Shown here: piece by piece, positions 6,097 to 13,985 of the stretch | How positions within the stretch are numbered: position 1 is the stretch's first letter | Layout of the letters: the number at the start of each line of letters is the position of its first letter | Translations under genes and position numbers: made by a program | Assembly: GCA_026713405.1 (NCBI GenBank) | Contig: JAPOON010000797.1 | Span: 1 to 17,193, forward strand | DNA from: Gammaproteobacteria bacterium | GTDB lineage: Bacteria > Pseudomonadota > Gammaproteobacteria > Pseudomonadales > Azotimanducaceae_A | Length of the DNA stretch: 17,193 nucleotides | Reading direction: 5' to 3' | The notes under the pieces: generated by a model | The model's database searches: none | What the model was told of the DNA's origin: nothing | Seen by the model: only the letters and a program-made list of their open reading frames with translations

Positions 6097-8403
6097 TCAC
6101 GCGATGACAGGAGCGGGATTCAAATCGGCTTCGGCGAGAGGACGCTTGCGCCAGCCCATGCCGACCGGCACCTCGTAGAGGCGCCCGGGCGCGAATCTTG
6201 CCCAGAAATGACGCATGCCCGGCACGACGACCCGCACTACGGGCATGCCGATGTCGGGCCGGGTCTGGTCCAGCACCAGAAACTCCATGCCCCTCGATTC
6301 GACCAGCGCGCGGCAATGTTCCACGTCGTCGCGCGTGTCCGCCGATTCGACCGCCGGATAATCCGGAGCTTTGCGCAGGGGAGCGCTCTCCGCAGGCGCC
6401 AGCCAGGGACAATCGGCGAGTCGAGAAGTCTTCCACCAACAAAGCGCAAGCGGATCGTCGATCATCGGCCGGCCTTCGCCGCCTCCGGGACGTGGCAGCC
6501 AGGTAAGGCACTGGTTCAGTTCGCAAAGTGCACGCAGGGCCGCAAGGCGCGGGTCGGCGTGGGCGCCGGCGCCGTAAATGATGTCTTCGGTTTCCGCTTC
6601 CTGCCTGCGCGAAAGTGCGACGAACGCGGGAATGCCGATGTCGGAGGTAACGTCCAGCATCCACAGCTCACGGTCGTAACGGGCGTAGTAGTCCACGGCC
6701 GATGCCAGGTACTCGTCGTCGAAGCTCGAAAGATCGACCGCGGGCGCGCGCAGCCGGTTGTACCACCAGATGGCGAACGCATCGCGCTCGGCCAGTTCGT
6801 AGAACCCTTGCAGGATGGCTTCCTCGAGTGTATTGCCCGCGGCGCAACCGTTGGAATCGGCAATCAGGTCGGTGGGACCGCGCTGTTCGGCCGGCATGCT
6901 GTAGAGCATCGATGTCGGCAGATAGCGATGCCGCTCCTGCGTAAGCGACCAGACAGGTGTCCAGTCAACTTCGGCATCGGGGTCAAAGCGTCGCGGGACG
7001 ATGTTGTACGGGTGGCCCTGCGCATTGATGCTCTCTGCGTTGTCCAGCTGGTCATCGCTGAACAGTTGCACATGGTTGGGATGGATTGCCTCTTCTGCCC
7101 CGGCGAATTCAATGAATCGTCCGGCCACGCGAATCTCGTCGCCGTGCATGGCGCCGGAATAGCGCTCCACCGCCTCGCAGAGCGCACTGACCTCGGATTG
7201 CTCTCGTGTGCTGCCCTTGCCGGCGCTCTTGCTGCGCAGGCTGCGCCTGAGCGAACTCAGGCTGCGGCTTCTCATGCCGAGGTTGCTGCCAGCCCAGTAG
7301 ACATGCAGCCAGGAGTCGGTTTCATCGGTAGTGCGCGAAAGCCAGGTCACGACGCCACTGACCGGGCTCACCAGGTGGCGGTATTTCGCCAGCGTGACTT
7401 CCGGCGCCACGGTGCGCGCGCCGCCGCTGTTGCGATGGGCTTTGGGGCTCGCGTTCAGGCGTAGCGGAACCGGCGCTCGATCCGGCCGATGCAACGCTTC
7501 GTCGCCACAAGCCGGGCACTGCGGCCGGCGCGTTACCGGATGTCGTGAACTTGTGAACGTACCGAGATTCATCGCGATCGCCTGTTCGTGCAGAGGCGCC
7601 TCCTGTTCGAGCACCAGCCATTTGAGGACCTCTGCCGCGATCAGCCCGCAGCACCCTTCCAGCACTGCGGGATCTGCCGCGAACGGCTTGAAGGCGGCCT
7701 CCTCGCCGGCGAAGTTGCGCAGGAAATTGTGGACTTCCCGATGACTGCGCAGGCGGTAGCTGAGGCAGGCCCAGCAGGGACCCGTGTCGTCCGCGCGAAA
7801 GACCGGGCCGAACAGCGGCTCGACGCCGCGTGGCCGCACCAGCATCCAGGGTGTGCCCTGTTCGAGCCGACGCTGATTTTCGGTTGCAAGTCGTTCATCG
7901 AGATAGTCGTCACAGACGATGACAGTGAGCGCGGGGTCACAAGGCGCCACGCGGCCACCGCATTTTTCCAACTGCTGCGCCAACCGGCCCTCGTCACCGA
8001 CAACCGCGATGCGCGATTCTTCAAGCCGTCGTTCAACCCAGCGAGGCGATGCACCGAGCGAAGACCAGTAAGCCGCCCGGTGCTGGTCCAAGCCATGATC
8101 GGCGGAGACCACATAGCCCCTGGCAGAGAGCGACGCAATGGCCGCAGTTACATCGGCGGCAGCATGGGCGCCCTTTAGGGCCGTGACAATCCTGTCGCAC
8201 GAGCGCCGGCCGTCGAGCAGCGGCAACAGGTCGGTATACAGCTTGCCGTGCAGCAGGGTATTGAACGACTCGGAAACAAGCAGCGCCTGCTGTTCGCCAA
8301 CGTCGCGGAATTGCAGGTGAGGGGCAAGGGCGGGAAGCTCGACGAGACCCCGGTCGAGGGGAGTCGTCCTGATCAGTATCCCGCGCCGGGGATTCGTGTC
8401 CAT
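6097..8403 (-). CDS. Fused TOMM cyclodehydratase (E1-like partner plus YcaO)
   Basis: The product is 768 residues from the ATG at 8403. The frame stays open to the preceding gene's stop, with a TTG at 8457, but the ATG sits 18 residues before the conserved start of the domain. The N-terminal part resembles the leader-binding and E1-like half. It includes RIAVVGDEGR near 131 and two CxxC zinc pairs, CWAC (about 210-213) and CPAC (about 296-299). The YcaO half carries STREQSEVSALCEAVERYSG (about 398-417) and SNGCAAGNTLEEAI followed by YELAERDAFAIWW (about 517-547), the Glu-rich ATP/Mg motifs. It ends DLNPAPVIA, a variant of the Pro-rich C-terminus of TOMM YcaO enzymes. The enzyme uses ATP to cyclise Cys to thiazoline on the leader-bound peptide. 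It lies between the oxygenase gene and the unknown gene in one operon. Confidence 0.93.
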   Translation of the reverse strand: MDTNPRRGILIRTTPLDRGLVELPALAPHLQFRDVGEQQALLVSESFNTLLHGKLYTDLLPLLDGRRSCDRIVTALKGAHAAADVTAAIASLSARGYVVSADHGLDQHRAAYWSSLGASPRWVERRLEESRIAVVGDEGRLAQQLEKCGGRVAPCDPALTVIVCDDYLDERLATENQRRLEQGTPWMLVRPRGVEPLFGPVFRADDTGPCWACLSYRLRSHREVHNFLRNFAGEEAAFKPFAADPAVLEGCCGLIAAEVLKWLVLEQEAPLHEQAIAMNLGTFTSSRHPVTRRPQCPACGDEALHRPDRAPVPLRLNASPKAHRNSGGARTVAPEVTLAKYRHLVSPVSGVVTWLSRTTDETDSWLHVYWAGSNLGMRSRSLSSLRRSLRSKSAGKGSTREQSEVSALCEAVERYSGAMHGDEIRVAGRFIEFAGAEEAIHPNHVQLFSDDQLDNAESINAQGHPYNIVPRRFDPDAEVDWTPVWSLTQERHRYLPTSMLYSMPAEQRGPTDLIADSNGCAAGNTLEEAILQGFYELAERDAFAIWWYNRLRAPAVDLSSFDDEYLASAVDYYARYDRELWMLDVTSDIGIPAFVALSRRQEAETEDIIYGAGAHADPRLAALRALCELNQCLTWLPRPGGGEGRPMIDDPLALCWWKTSRLADCPWLAPAESAPLRKAPDYPAVESADTRDDVEHCRALVESRGMEFLVLDQTRPDIGMPVVRVVVPGMRHFWARFAPGRLYEVPVGMGWRKRPLAEADLNPAPVIA

Positions 8404-8421
8404 CTGGTTTTGCACCTGGGC

Positions 8422-8508
8422 CTGTTGTTCGCGGTTCGACGTTGCCAAATGAATCAACTGCGCGTCTGCCGGCCGGTGCCTCGCCAGGCTGGTAGTGGCC
8501 CCGGCAGT
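8422..8508 (-). repeat. Upstream element, copy C (87 nt), before the YcaO gene
   Basis: On the minus strand it reads ACTGCCGGGGCCACTACCAGCC, interrupted here for length after ACTGCCGGGGCCACTA, then CTGGCGAGG. TTGATTCATTTGGCAAC lies 35 nt after the start of CCAGCC, and it ends CCGCGAACAACAG. The order and spacing match copies A and B, apart from one extra base before CCGCGA. It fills the gap between the oxygenase stop (8536) and the YcaO ATG (8403), ending 18 nt before the ATG. That position supports the ATG over the upstream TTG. It implies the YcaO gene has regulatory input of its own even though it follows another gene. Confidence 0.7.
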
Positions 8509-8535
8509 ATATCCGTGCCGGATCGGCCGGAGCCC

Positions 8536-10932
8536 TCAGGCGCGCGTAACGAGCGCATCGATCCCGGCGGCGGCGCGGGTAGCGGTATCAGCGACCGCTG
8601 AACTCAGCGCGTCGAAGTCCTGGTGCCCGCAAGCGTTTGCAACCAGGGATCTGACCTTTGGCCCTGCAGCGTTAATGTCGAAACCCCCCTCGCCGATCAG
8701 GCACGTGACGCCTTGCAAATCGCGCCACAGGACCGCGGCTTCCGCCAGCGCTTCGGCACCGGCAAGATCGAACAGTTCTGCAGCGGTTGGGGCTGGGTCA
8801 TCGAGATCGGCTCCGGCGATTGTCAACTGAACGAAACGGGCGGCCCGCTCGACATCGTCGAGCCCGCCACGCATAGCGGCATAGGTGGATACACCTGTTT
8901 CGGCCGGGGCTTCCGGCCGTTCCCGCAACCAGGCGATCAACGTCTCGTTCGCGCCGCATTCAGCGAGGATTTCGCCGCGCGCGTCGCCGAAACGGCGGCC
9001 GATTTCGGAATCGCCGCATTCGAAGATACAGCGGGTTCTGGCGAGCAGGGAAATTTCGCCGGAAAATTCACTCCTGCAGTGCCCGGCAAGTTCGGAAAGA
9101 GGCAGCGCAAGCGGGTAATTCGAGTCGGGCGGGATGGGGGAGAACAACAGGCTGTCCTGCGCCAGGACGGCCAGCATCTCCCGGAAGCGGCGCCACAGAC
9201 GTTGATTGTCGCCAAACTGCGAGCCGCCGTGGACAATCAGCATTCGGACTGCAATACCGGGAAATACTTCCCGGCTGGCCAAGTCGCCCAGCAAGATGGC
9301 AGCCAGTCCGCCCTCGCGAATCGGTCCGGCCCGGTCGACGAAATCCGCGACCAGGGCGGCCACCACGGTCGAAATCGATGCTTCGGCGAGATTGGACAGC
9401 GCGGTTTTCGCCTCGGCCGGCGACAGGTTCCCGCGCACCGCGTGCATGCCGATCTGAAACGCCTTGTCGTTCGACCAGTTGCGCACGATTTCAGCCGTGT
9501 CTCCGGCATTGGTCGTCGGCAGTTCGGCGATCTGTTCCTTCATCTGCTGAACGCCCAGCTCGTGCGTCCAATACAGTCTCGCCAGGCCGCGCCGCGCAAT
9601 CGCTTCGTATTCCGGGTCCGGTACGAACCCTTTCGGCAGGTCGAGATCGGTGAATTCCCGGTCCTGCAGGTTATCGAGCAGCTCCGGATTGCGTTCGATC
9701 CGTTCCGCAAGCCGCGGGGCGGCGCCGAAGATTTCAATGATTGCCTCAAAGGCATCGGGCCGCGCCGCGGCGATTCGGCTGTCGTAGGCGCTCCAGTCAT
9801 CGATCTCGGGGTAGAAGTGCTTGCGCCATCGATCCACCAACGGGTCCATCTTCTCGAACCAGCGTTTGGGCCGCAGCACGATGTTCATCATGTCAGCGTA
9901 GGTTCCCGGCAATTCCGGCGACTCGTCGCGGCTTCGAACCTGCAGCAGCGGATAGTGGCGGTTTGCCATCGCATGATGATCGGCATGGCGCTGCATGTTG
10001 AAGAACATCCAGTTGCTGAACTTCCAGTCGGCGCTCCAGGAATGGCGTGGCATCACCTTTTCCCAACGGCCGTTCGGCAGACGCACCCGGCGCAGGCCGT
10101 AGTGTTGAAAATAGTTGCTTAGCTTCATCGAGAAGACACAGCCCAGGCCTAGGAAGGCAAAGATCAGAATCGCCAGAAAGCCGCTCATCCAGAACACCAG
10201 TCCATACCAGAACGCCACAAAGATGCCGTAGCGCCAGAACGGATTGCTGTAGTGCCAACGGGACAGGCGGCGCCGCGCCAGGCGTTCGCCGGCAACTGCC
10301 CAGGAATTGGTGAGATTGCTTACGATCTCCCTCGGGAAATAGCGCCAGAAACTCTCTCCCTTCGGGGCGGATCCCACATCGTGTGGCGTGCCGACCTTGG
10401 CATGGTGGATGTAGACGTGTTCCGTGGCGTACTGCGGATAGGAGGCACAGGCGAGCAGGAATTCGCCAAGCCGCCGTTCCCAGGTGGAGCGCCGATGCAC
10501 CAGTTCGTGACCCACCACGAACACGGCCTGCGCTTCCATGGTCAGGATGATCGCGAGGGCCACGTCTTCCCAGATCGTGAACGGATTGGCGACAAGGATC
10601 TGCCACAGGCCGAAAACGAGTGTCGGCGGCCACAGAAACGCCCACCCCCAGACCGGCAGGTTGTGCCAGAGCAGGCGGCGCTCCGGCGTATTCGCGGGAT
10701 CCATATTGCGCCCGTCGAGACCCAGCACCTTGTCGAGCGGCCCGGCCACGCTCATGAAGAGAAACGGCGCCAATAACCACCAGCCGCCGTGGACCAGGGC
10801 GGCGAGAATCAACGGAAAAACGGCCAATGGCAGATAGTGGGGGAGGGCGTTCCTGATGGACGGAACGATGTACGGAGCGAATTCAGCCTCGTCCGGGCCT
10901 GGGGCGCCCCCTATGGCTGTATCTTGCGGCAT
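8536..10932 (-). CDS. AlkB-type membrane di-iron oxygenase fused to a degenerate GlnE-like domain
   Basis: The product is 798 residues. Residues about 30-375 are a membrane alkane-hydroxylase/desaturase-type domain with hydrophobic segments near 33-65, 95-140 and 235-268. Its His clusters are HELVH (142-146), HVYIHH (172-177), NYFQHYGL (273-280) and QRHADHH (314-320); these match the AlkB signatures HELxHK, EHxxGHH, NYxEHYGL and LQRHxDHH. Residues about 395-798 resemble glutamine-synthetase adenylyltransferase: RLAERIERNPELLDNL (407-422), FQIGMHAVRGNLSPAEA (492-508), AILLGDLASREV (545-556) and GGLDDVERAARFVQL (689-703). The nucleotidyltransferase GSDxD acids are missing (FPGIAVRMLIV at 557-567), so that half is probably non-catalytic. 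The start ATG lies 23 nt after element copy B. The domain may hydroxylate or desaturate the peptide or a lipid partner (inference). Confidence 0.9.
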   Translation of the reverse strand: MPQDTAIGGAPGPDEAEFAPYIVPSIRNALPHYLPLAVFPLILAALVHGGWWLLAPFLFMSVAGPLDKVLGLDGRNMDPANTPERRLLWHNLPVWGWAFLWPPTLVFGLWQILVANPFTIWEDVALAIILTMEAQAVFVVGHELVHRRSTWERRLGEFLLACASYPQYATEHVYIHHAKVGTPHDVGSAPKGESFWRYFPREIVSNLTNSWAVAGERLARRRLSRWHYSNPFWRYGIFVAFWYGLVFWMSGFLAILIFAFLGLGCVFSMKLSNYFQHYGLRRVRLPNGRWEKVMPRHSWSADWKFSNWMFFNMQRHADHHAMANRHYPLLQVRSRDESPELPGTYADMMNIVLRPKRWFEKMDPLVDRWRKHFYPEIDDWSAYDSRIAAARPDAFEAIIEIFGAAPRLAERIERNPELLDNLQDREFTDLDLPKGFVPDPEYEAIARRGLARLYWTHELGVQQMKEQIAELPTTNAGDTAEIVRNWSNDKAFQIGMHAVRGNLSPAEAKTALSNLAEASISTVVAALVADFVDRAGPIREGGLAAILLGDLASREVFPGIAVRMLIVHGGSQFGDNQRLWRRFREMLAVLAQDSLLFSPIPPDSNYPLALPLSELAGHCRSEFSGEISLLARTRCIFECGDSEIGRRFGDARGEILAECGANETLIAWLRERPEAPAETGVSTYAAMRGGLDDVERAARFVQLTIAGADLDDPAPTAAELFDLAGAEALAEAAVLWRDLQGVTCLIGEGGFDINAAGPKVRSLVANACGHQDFDALSSAVADTATRAAAGIDALVTRA

Positions 10933-10949
10933 AGCGCTTCTCTGCTGAG

Positions 10950-11099
10950 CTAGACCTCTTGATCGCGCGGCAAGTTCACAAACGAATCAAGTCTGCGGGC
11001 GACGACCGTTCTCTCGTCGGGCTGGGGCATCGCTCCTTCAGTGCTTCTTTGAACAAAATTCATCGTACCATCGGACACCGCGACCTGCCTATCCTTCAT
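10950..11099 (-). CDS. Possible small ORF (49 residues), ATGA-coupled to the toroid gene
   Basis: An ATG at 11099 overlaps the toroid gene stop as ATGA and opens a 49-codon frame (MKDRQVAVSDGTMNFVQRS...DQEV) ending 17 nt before the oxygenase ATG. An internal ATG at 11027, with AAGGAG 3 nt upstream, would give a 26-residue peptide starting MPQPDERTVV. Against it, the region is largely element copy B, and the conservation with copy A slips by one base relative to this frame, which points to conserved DNA or RNA, not protein. No family resemblance is seen. Confidence 0.22.
   Translation of the reverse strand: MKDRQVAVSDGTMNFVQRSTEGAMPQPDERTVVARRLDSFVNLPRDQEV
10956..11042 (-). repeat. Upstream element, copy B (87 nt), before the AlkB/GlnE-like gene
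   Basis: On the minus strand it runs ACTGAAGGAGCGATGCCCCA, then CCAGCCCGACGAG, then TTGATTCGTTTGTGAAC 35 nt after the start of CCAGCC, ending GCGCGATCAAGAG. By hand alignment about 60 of 87 positions match copy A with a single gap. A possible terminal hairpin CTTG...CAAG corresponds to CTTAT...ATAAG in copy A. It ends 23 nt before the ATG at 10932. Confidence 0.75.
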
Positions 11100-12406
11100 G
11101 TGCTCACGACCTCGAGCAGACGCTCCAGGGCCTCGATGCAAAACGCGGAGGTCACAGCTTCGGAGCCATGCCCGAACTGCCCGACGATGCCCCACTTCAG
11201 CGCCTGGTCGCCAAACGCGAGAAGCTCCGGCCAGCTACCGTCCTCACGTTGCGCACCGATGAAACTCTCAACAGCCCGTTTCGCATCGATACTGTCGAGG
11301 CTACCGATGTTGTAGAGCGCGGAGATGGCCTGAGCGGTCAGCAGGACGTTGCCGAATTCGCCCTTCCCGTCGCGCAGGGACAGGATTCGGTCCAGAAGTA
11401 TCGGGCGCAGATGATCGAGGGCAGGCTGCGTGAGGATCATGGCACGACTGATTGCGTAGTAGGCCGTGACCCTGTCCGGGTACCATTTGGACGAGCCCTC
11501 GAGTTTGTCCTCGGCAATCATGGCTTCCAACCATGTCAGCGCTGCACGTGTTTCCGGCCTATTGCCAAGATAGGCAATGACGTTCGCATTGACCACGGGG
11601 TCGGCATCGATGCGAAAGCTCGAGACCACATCGGGTTCACCCTCGGCCAGCACCCAGGTCATGAACAGGCCTTCGTTGTCGCGATTGGCCAACATCGGTG
11701 CAACGTTCCGGCCCAGCAGCATCCAGGGGTGGGATCGGTGGGATGCAAGAACGAGCGAACAGAGTGCGGTGCTGTCGAGATCCAGGGGCAGATGGCGGTA
11801 ATAGCGCCACAATCCGGGATATTCCATCGTGTCGACAAGATGGGACCGGGTACGCGCACACAGGGCCCTGGCGCGCTCTTCATCGCAGCTTTCCAGGGCA
11901 AGTACGCACAGCGCGGAGATAAACGCGGGCCTTTCGAAATGCCGGGGAACGTTCGGGTCGGCTATGTTGAACCGGATGCAGTGCCAGGCTCCGTTTTCAT
12001 CGAGCGTGGATTCGAGGAAATCGAGACCGCGGCGGATGCTTTCCCTACCTGCCTTCGCCAGTTCTCCGACCGCGAGCGAACTCAACCGTGCGTCCGCCGG
12101 GTTCGCCCCGGCGGGACGGATCGGAGGCGCGGGGTCGTACATGGTTTTTTTGAGAAACTCGAGAGAGGCCACGCCTGTCCTGGCGGCGTCCCGTTCCTCG
12201 TCGCTCTGCTTGCTCCTCGGGGGCAGCACCAGATGCGTCAAGGCATCGGTTTCTTCATGCACGTGAATCTCGTGATCTTCGGCGAGCGTCACGCCGAATT
12301 CCTGTTCGATGGTTGCTTTCGGCTTCGACAGAAGACGTTCGCGAAAGTCAGGGTCTTCGCTGGCTCTCTTAGCGATGTGATCTTCCGCGTCAATGGGTTT
12401 ATTCAT
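11096..12406 (-). CDS. NHLP leader fused to an alpha/alpha-toroid (squalene-cyclase-like) protein
   Basis: The product is 436 residues; the ATG at 12406 has TGGAAGG about 7 nt upstream. Residues 7-78 align without gaps to residues 7-78 of the precursor peptide with 29 of 72 identities, both ending in Gly78. Shared pieces include FRE.LLS.P, TI.QE.G.T and HL.LPP. From about residue 110 the chain is a helical repeat protein of the prenyltransferase/squalene-oxidase type. Its repeats include GLDFLESTLDENGAWHC (127-143), LPLDLDSTALCSL (206-218; the DLDSTA resembles the class II cyclase DxDDTA), RIDADPVVNANVIAYLG (265-281) and the QW-like AQREDGSW (385-392). It may be a cyclase, a peptide-binding toroid or a large leader-directed export substrate. 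It has no signal peptide. It is divergent from the FAD gene. Confidence 0.88.
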   Translation of the reverse strand: MNKPIDAEDHIAKRASEDPDFRERLLSKPKATIEQEFGVTLAEDHEIHVHEETDALTHLVLPPRSKQSDEERDAARTGVASLEFLKKTMYDPAPPIRPAGANPADARLSSLAVGELAKAGRESIRRGLDFLESTLDENGAWHCIRFNIADPNVPRHFERPAFISALCVLALESCDEERARALCARTRSHLVDTMEYPGLWRYYRHLPLDLDSTALCSLVLASHRSHPWMLLGRNVAPMLANRDNEGLFMTWVLAEGEPDVVSSFRIDADPVVNANVIAYLGNRPETRAALTWLEAMIAEDKLEGSSKWYPDRVTAYYAISRAMILTQPALDHLRPILLDRILSLRDGKGEFGNVLLTAQAISALYNIGSLDSIDAKRAVESFIGAQREDGSWPELLAFGDQALKWGIVGQFGHGSEAVTSAFCIEALERLLEVVST

Positions 12407-12481
12407 TGCTGCCTTCCATTAGTCTGGATCCTGACAGAGCCGTAAGTCCCTGGACGCAATCGCCTGCGGTGCTGTTAGTAT

Positions 12482-12493
12482 CCGAAGCTTCGG
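12482..12493. promoter_or_regulatory. Perfect 12-bp palindrome CCGAAGCTTCGG, candidate operator
   Basis: It lies in the 106-nt region between the divergent toroid (start 12406) and FAD (start 12513) genes, 19 nt before the FAD ATG and just after a TAGTAT (12475-12480) that could be a -10 box. A repressor here could control the plus-strand gene or both. No confident -35 box is seen for either direction. Confidence 0.35.
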
Positions 12494-12512
12494 TAGGGCG
12501 GGAGAATACCCC

Positions 12513-13964
12513 ATGACTGGTCCTGAAACTCGTCCGGCTCGCAATCAAGGCGTGTCTCCGGAGGGATCGGAAATCCTGGTGGTAGGCGCAGGTGCGGCCG
12601 GCCTCGCCGCTGCCTGGACTCTCGCGGTCCGCCGCAAGGACAGCAATTGCCGCGTTCGGGTACTGGAAGCCTCGGAGAAGATCGGCGGGCGCATGTTCTG
12701 CGAGGAGATCGACGGCTTTCATGTGCATGGCGGCGCCAGCGTCATCCATGAGTCCTTCACAACGACCAGAGGCCTGGCGCGCGATCTGGGCGTGGAATTG
12801 TGGCAAAGCCCCAAAAAGAAAGGCGGCCAAAGCTACGCCGACGGCCACTTTTGGGGCGCCTACGTGGGTGGTTCGCTGAAGCAGACCCTGACGACCTTGC
12901 GCACCATGCTCTTTTCGCCGCAGCACACGCTGGCCGGAAATTGGGAATTCATGCGCCTGTTCGGGATGCTCAAGAAGCGCGCCGGGGATCTCGATTTCGA
13001 AGACCATTCCCGAATGTTGGACCTGGACACAGGCGAGAGCTTCGCCGAATTCGCTCGCGCCAATTCCCTTGGCCGGTATTTGCAACAGTCTGGAGAACTG
13101 GACCTCAACTGTTTCACCGCGGGGAGTTCCGACCGGGTGGGGGCTGCCTATGGAATGGCGTTGCTGTGGCTCTGGACCATCAATCCGGCTACGCGCAGCT
13201 ATCTGCCCAGGCAGGGAATCGGCGCCCTGGCAAAGGCACTGACGGATGCCTGCGCGAATCTCATTCGCGTTTCCACCCCGGTCGAACAAATTGTCGTTAA
13301 AGACGGGGCGGCGAGCGGCGTTGTCACTTCCAGTGGAGAAAAGATCGAGGCCGATGCAGTCATTTGCGCCACCACCGCTTCGAGCGCCGCACGAATCAAT
13401 CCGGAATTGCCTGGAGAACTGCGGGCCGTGCTTGAACGTGTCAGCTACGGCTCTTGCTGCAACGTAGCCTTTGGGCTGGATACGAACATCCTGGAGGAGG
13501 GATCTCACGCGGGGCTCTTTCCTCCGGGTTCTCCAACCTTTCTGACGATGGTTACCAATCTGGCGGCCACGACTCCGGAGGCGGCGCCTCCAGGCAGGAC
13601 CCTCGTACATGCGCTGGCCATCGGCGAGCAGGCAGGGGCACTCTTTGCCTTGAACGACGATGAAATCGTGCGCCGCGTGGCTGAAGAAATGCGCCGGTTC
13701 TTTCCCGCCATGCCGGAACAACCCCTGTTCGCCAGGGTCTACCGCTGGCCGGAAGGCCTGTGTCTCGCGCCCGGCGGCATGCTCAGGGACGTGCACGACA
13801 TGCGTTTGCGGCTGCCCCAATGCACGCGGGGGCTGTTCCTCGCAGGCGACTACATGCTTCTGCCGTCCCTGAACGGCGCCATGAAAAGCGGGGTTGAAGC
13901 CGCAGAGGCGAGCCTGTCGTACATTGCCTCGGCGAGCAGGGGCGCGAATGCAGCTGGCCGATGA
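12513..13964 (+). CDS. FAD-dependent amine-oxidase/desaturase-like oxidoreductase
   Basis: The product is 483 residues; the ATG is preceded by GGCGGGAGAA. The N-terminus has the Rossmann FAD motif ILVVGAGAAGLAAAWTL (GxGxxG at 25-30), a VRVLEASEKIGGRM stretch with the ribose-binding Glu, and FHVHGGASVIHESF, as in the amine oxidase/phytoene desaturase/protoporphyrinogen oxidase superfamily (PF01593). The C-terminus has GLFLAGDYMLLPSLNGAMKS followed by GVEAAEASL, the second FAD contact. No signal peptide or membrane anchor is seen. Substrates in this superfamily are amines, polyenes or porphyrinogens. In this cluster it could act on the peptide or oxidise azolines to azoles in place of the missing SagB-type dehydrogenase (inference). 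It converges with the exporter gene, with 21 nt between the two stops and no clear hairpin. Confidence 0.88.
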   Translation: MTGPETRPARNQGVSPEGSEILVVGAGAAGLAAAWTLAVRRKDSNCRVRVLEASEKIGGRMFCEEIDGFHVHGGASVIHESFTTTRGLARDLGVELWQSPKKKGGQSYADGHFWGAYVGGSLKQTLTTLRTMLFSPQHTLAGNWEFMRLFGMLKKRAGDLDFEDHSRMLDLDTGESFAEFARANSLGRYLQQSGELDLNCFTAGSSDRVGAAYGMALLWLWTINPATRSYLPRQGIGALAKALTDACANLIRVSTPVEQIVVKDGAASGVVTSSGEKIEADAVICATTASSAARINPELPGELRAVLERVSYGSCCNVAFGLDTNILEEGSHAGLFPPGSPTFLTMVTNLAATTPEAAPPGRTLVHALAIGEQAGALFALNDDEIVRRVAEEMRRFFPAMPEQPLFARVYRWPEGLCLAPGGMLRDVHDMRLRLPQCTRGLFLAGDYMLLPSLNGAMKSGVEAAEASLSYIASASRGANAAGR

Positions 13965-13985
13965 ATTCGGGTCTGAAAATGCGGA

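Noticed and set aside
5485..7464. Long plus-strand open frame of 659 codons
   Set aside because: It lies antisense to the 3' part of the YcaO gene and most of the 372-residue gene, whose motifs and ribosome sites are convincing. Its translation has no recognisable motif and the typical Arg/Ala-rich look of a GC-rich shadow frame.
8404..8457. TTG start for the YcaO protein at 8457
   Set aside because: It would place the start inside element copy C, has no ribosome site, and adds residues not needed by the domain. The ATG at 8403 fits the element spacing seen at the other two genes.
8623..10122. Plus-strand open frame of 499 codons
   Set aside because: It is antisense to the AlkB/GlnE-like gene, which has clear His clusters and domain order. 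No motif is found in the plus-strand translation.
10950..11027. Conserved small peptide starting MPQPD upstream of both the oxygenase and LolA-like genes
   Set aside because: The two translations start alike (MPQPDERT and MPQPDGKT), but the nucleotide alignment needs a one-base gap about 35 nt in, after which the best DNA match runs in different frames. The third copy lacks the ATG. The conservation is better explained by a DNA or RNA element.
11168..12445. Plus-strand open frame of 425 codons
   Set aside because: It is antisense to the leader-toroid gene, whose leader aligns with the precursor.
12399..13820. Minus-strand open frame of 473 codons
   Set aside because: It is antisense to the FAD oxidoreductase gene, which carries clear FAD motifs at both ends. 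The shadow translation has none.
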